A DNA stretch of 64,000 nucleotides from contig JADJXI010000004.1 in NCBI GenBank assembly GCA_016715905.1, positions 770,261-834,260 on the forward strand, read 5' to 3'. Each line of letters starts with the position of its first letter. Position 1 is the stretch's first letter. The notes beneath the pieces are model-generated. The model did not search any database. It was given only the letters and a program-made list of their open reading frames with translations, and was not told the DNA's origin. A program made the position numbers and the translations under genes. This document shows, piece by piece, positions 62,144 to 64,000 of this stretch. The stretch is from Sphingobacteriaceae bacterium. GTDB lineage: Bacteria; Bacteroidota; Bacteroidia; B-17B0; Aurantibacillaceae.

Positions 62144-63310
62144 ATGCAAATGTTAACCATATATCCATTCACCCATAAATCTCAAGCGCGTTATTTTCTG
62201 AAGTTTGATTTTAATACGGATATTCAATCTTGCATTAAACAAATACCGGGCTATGCTTTCAGCGCTTCTAAAAGATGTTGGCACATTCCGGCGAATGAAC
62301 AATGTTTAAATCAATTGCTGGAATTAGTGAAAGATCTAAGCGAAGTTGAAATAATAGATAACAAGTCAATAAATCCTTCGCCAATAGAAAAAACGGAAAA
62401 CAAAATAGAAACAAATTCTCCACAAGAAATTAATTCGAAAATCATCACCCAAGAGCCAATTTCTTCTCCACCCGATTATCTTGATAAAATAAACCAGTTC
62501 AAAAGTTGGATGCGTGCCCGGCGATACAGCGAAAGCACGGTTAACACCTATTGCGAGGCCTTGGGCATTTTTTTTAGATATTTTAAAAACAAAACTGTTG
62601 AAGAAATTACCAATCAGGATTTAATTAATTTCAACAATGCGTATATATTAGCCAATCAACTTTCGGCTTCATTTCAAAATCAAATTATCAACGCCATAAA
62701 ATTATTTTACAACATCATCGAAAATAAAAAGCTCGATCCTTCCATTATTTACCGACCCAAGCGCGAAAAAAAATTACCCAATGTATTAAGTAAAGAAGAA
62801 GTGAAGTTGATTTTAAAAGCCCATGCCAATGTAAAGCACCGGGTAATGTTGAGTTTAATATACAGTTGCGGTTTACGATGTGGAGAGCTTTTAAATTTAA
62901 AACCTGCGGATATTGACAGTAAAAGAAATTTATTAATTGTGCGGCAAGGCAAGGGAAAAAAGGACCGCATTACACCTTTAAGTACTAAAACTATTGAAAT
63001 GTTGAGAGGGTATTACGAAACCTACCGACCTAAAGTGTTTTTATTTGAGGGTATGAAAGTTGGCGAACCTTATGATTCGAGGAGCTTACAAGCCGTATTA
63101 AAACAAGCCTTAGAAAAAGTGGGAATAAACAAACCGGTTACCTTACATTGGTTGCGGCACAGTTATGCCACGCATTTATTAGAAAACGGAACCGATTTGA
63201 GGTATATACAGGAGGTTTTAGGGCACAGCAGCAGCAGAACCACCGAAATTTACACCCATGTAAGCACACGAAGCATACAAAACATAGTAAGTCCTTTTGA
63301 TTATTTATGA
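62144..63310 (+). CDS. Tyrosine recombinase, Xer/IntI-like, next to attC-like sites
   Basis: The protein is 388 aa from the ATG at 62144. A TTG six bases upstream and an ATG at 62150 are alternatives. Residues 1-about 65 form an extra N-terminal domain (RYFLKFDFN, SKRCWHIP), then a variable linker, a SAM-like core-binding domain (about 112-205) and the catalytic domain. All active-site residues are present: R245 in SCGLRCGELL, the GKGKKDR lysine, H335 and R338 in HWLRHS, H361 in LGHSS, Y370 in IYTHV. The C-terminus IVSPFDYL recalls the SPLD end of integron integrases. The GKG-to-HWLRH spacing is 71 residues, about 40 less than I recall for IntI1, so the IntI-specific insertion is missing. It reads toward the attC-like hairpin 50 bp downstream. 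Confidence 0.9.
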   Translation: MQMLTIYPFTHKSQARYFLKFDFNTDIQSCIKQIPGYAFSASKRCWHIPANEQCLNQLLELVKDLSEVEIIDNKSINPSPIEKTENKIETNSPQEINSKIITQEPISSPPDYLDKINQFKSWMRARRYSESTVNTYCEALGIFFRYFKNKTVEEITNQDLINFNNAYILANQLSASFQNQIINAIKLFYNIIENKKLDPSIIYRPKREKKLPNVLSKEEVKLILKAHANVKHRVMLSLIYSCGLRCGELLNLKPADIDSKRNLLIVRQGKGKKDRITPLSTKTIEMLRGYYETYRPKVFLFEGMKVGEPYDSRSLQAVLKQALEKVGINKPVTLHWLRHSYATHLLENGTDLRYIQEVLGHSSSRTTEIYTHVSTRSIQNIVSPFDYL

Positions 63311-63359
63311 AAAGTATTAACTTTGATAGAATCCTACAGGCCTCAGCCAAGTTCGCAAA

Positions 63360-63416
63360 GCCAACAACCGTTGTGCATATAAGCGTTACTTCGCAACGCC
63401 TATAAGGTAGTTAGGT
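63360..63416 (+). repeat. attC- or attI-like recombination site 1
   Basis: GCCAACAACC (63360-63369) is nearly inverse to GGTAGTTAGG (63406-63415), and ATAAGCGTT (63379-63387) is nearly inverse to AACGCCTAT (63395-63403). The right end GTTAGGT (63410-63416) fits the R' box GTTRRRY; the left core AGCCAAC departs from RYYYAAC at one base. Length (57 bp) suits an attC. Being next to the integrase, it might be the attI instead. Confidence 0.55.
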
Positions 63417-63902
63417 TCCATTTGTAACGCACCTGTGTGTGTTAAGCTAGACGTAGCAGTAGAAATTTTTTTTTAAGTTGCGGGACGTTAAAGCAAGGCG
63501 TAAAAATTTTTGATTTTTTTATTAAATAAATCCTGACCTTTTGTCTAAGCAGTTTTTTGAAAAAAAACGTTTTGCTTAGCAAAACAAAACGATTAGTGGA
63601 TTTGGAGTGTTGCGAGTGCACTCGCATAAGTGACAAAGACGCTAAGCGTTTTGCTTAGACAAAGGTAGCGAAAATTTTTACAAAGTCAACGGTTTGACAA
63701 GGGGTAGACTTTGTTTTTATAAACAAAATCAAAAATTTTTACCCTTTTATTTTGTCCCGACAACTTAAAAGTTGGCTTTCTAAGACTGCGTCAAGCTGTC
63801 GCGCTTGAAGCAATAATAGAAAGCCTAAAATTTCTCCTGTGGACCCTAGACTTTAAAAGCTTGACCGCTGCTGCGGTCGAGTGCGCCACAACGAAACCTA
63901 AC
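63410..63902. repeat. Cassette-like unit: 493-bp nested imperfect palindrome
   Basis: Ends are GTTAGGT (63410-63416) and ACCTAAC (63896-63902), exact inverses. Inward, arms pair at 63442-63465 with 63777-63798, 63471-63486 with 63754-63770, 63500-63517 with 63725-63742 (18 of 18), and 63536-63551 with 63652-63666. At the centre lies GCGAGTGCACTCGC (63612-63625), a perfect 14-bp palindrome. The right arm also carries its own hairpins: 63774-63782 with 63817-63825, and 63863-63868 with 63873-63878. Confidence 0.7.
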
Positions 63903-64000
63903 AACGGCTAAAGCACAATGCCTTTTCTTTTATCTATTGTTACCTTCATTTCATTTCGGTAACTTTGAATATGGAAAAAGGCACTGATGCCTAGCCGTTA
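63896..64000 (+). repeat. attC-like recombination site 2 (truncated at window edge)
   Basis: ACCTAAC (63896-63902) is a perfect R'' box (RYYYAAC). AACGGCTA (63903-63910) is exactly inverse to TAGCCGTT (63992-63999); TGCCTTTTC (63919-63927) pairs with 63974-63983 with a one-base bulge; GTTACC (63939-63944) with GGTAAC (63958-63963). The last four bases GTTA would begin an R' box GTTRRRY in the next bases. Confidence 0.7.

Larger units (their letters stand above)
63311..64000. other. Integron-like array start: non-coding, cassette-like region
   Basis: There is no credible gene in this 690-bp stretch. It comprises a first attC-like hairpin (63360-63416), a nested palindrome cassette (63410-63902) and a second attC-like hairpin (63896-64000, cut by the edge); see those entries. 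The only frame of note, 63442-63636 on the minus strand, lies within the palindrome and has low-complexity content. Confidence 0.55.

Noticed and set aside
63442..63636. Minus-strand frame of 64 codons in the cassette
   Set aside because: It falls within the nested palindrome; Lys/Phe-rich low complexity and no start signal.

Overview
The window is AT-rich chromosomal DNA from a member of the Bacteroidota. The evidence is consistent: several proteins end in type IX secretion (T9SS) sorting domains, one ends in a gliding-motility type C-terminal domain, the branched-chain 2-oxoacid dehydrogenase E1 is an alpha/beta fusion, GAPDH is the long (487 aa) form, ribosomal protein S16 carries a charged tail, and several starts are preceded by the TAnnTTTG -7 promoter element of this phylum. 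I cannot name a genus. There is no rRNA, CRISPR array, prophage or insertion sequence in view.

Layout. 1-34 kb is mixed housekeeping and envelope: a partial secreted prolyl oligopeptidase, a secreted glucosaminidase, a START-like protein with a histone-H1-like tail, a tRNA-Met(CAT), a ClC transporter, gap, purD with a PLP enzyme, T9SS cargo proteins, ligA, fused E1, a class C beta-lactamase-like hydrolase, a spermidine-synthase-like membrane protein, a TSUP transporter, an N-acetylglucosamine kinase-like protein, rpsP and a universal stress protein. 35.5-49 kb is a surface-polysaccharide locus in two divergent operons. The minus operon (40.5 to 35.5 kb) has a TylF-like methyltransferase, a GT2 glycosyltransferase, rfbF, rfbG and rfbH, which together make CDP-4-keto-3,6-dideoxyglucose. 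The plus operon (40.5 to 49 kb) has an epimerase, a second nucleotidyltransferase, a DJ-1 protein, a cupin, an acetolactate-synthase-like ThDP enzyme, an HpcH aldolase, an Ldh-family dehydrogenase, a HAD phosphatase and an FkbM methyltransferase. The pair suggests a branched or carbon-extended dideoxy sugar.

50-58.7 kb holds a YfhO membrane protein, an LpxL-type acyltransferase, a LOG-family protein, a probable metal (copper) module (two MbnP-like lipoproteins around a CxxC-bearing envelope protein, plus a small Cys-rich protein) and prfA. 59-61.8 kb is a large DUF5723/TSP3/OmpA envelope protein. Three related GC-rich, palindromic, REP-like elements lie at 29.4, 58.8 and 61.9 kb.

The right end (62.1-64 kb) is the most unusual part. 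A Xer/IntI-like tyrosine recombinase without the extra IntI domain is followed within 50 bp by an attC-like hairpin, a 493-bp unit bounded by inverted GTTAGGT / ACCTAAC boxes that is one large nested palindrome with no convincing gene, and a second attC-like hairpin cut by the window edge. I read this as the start of a non-canonical, integron-like cassette array.
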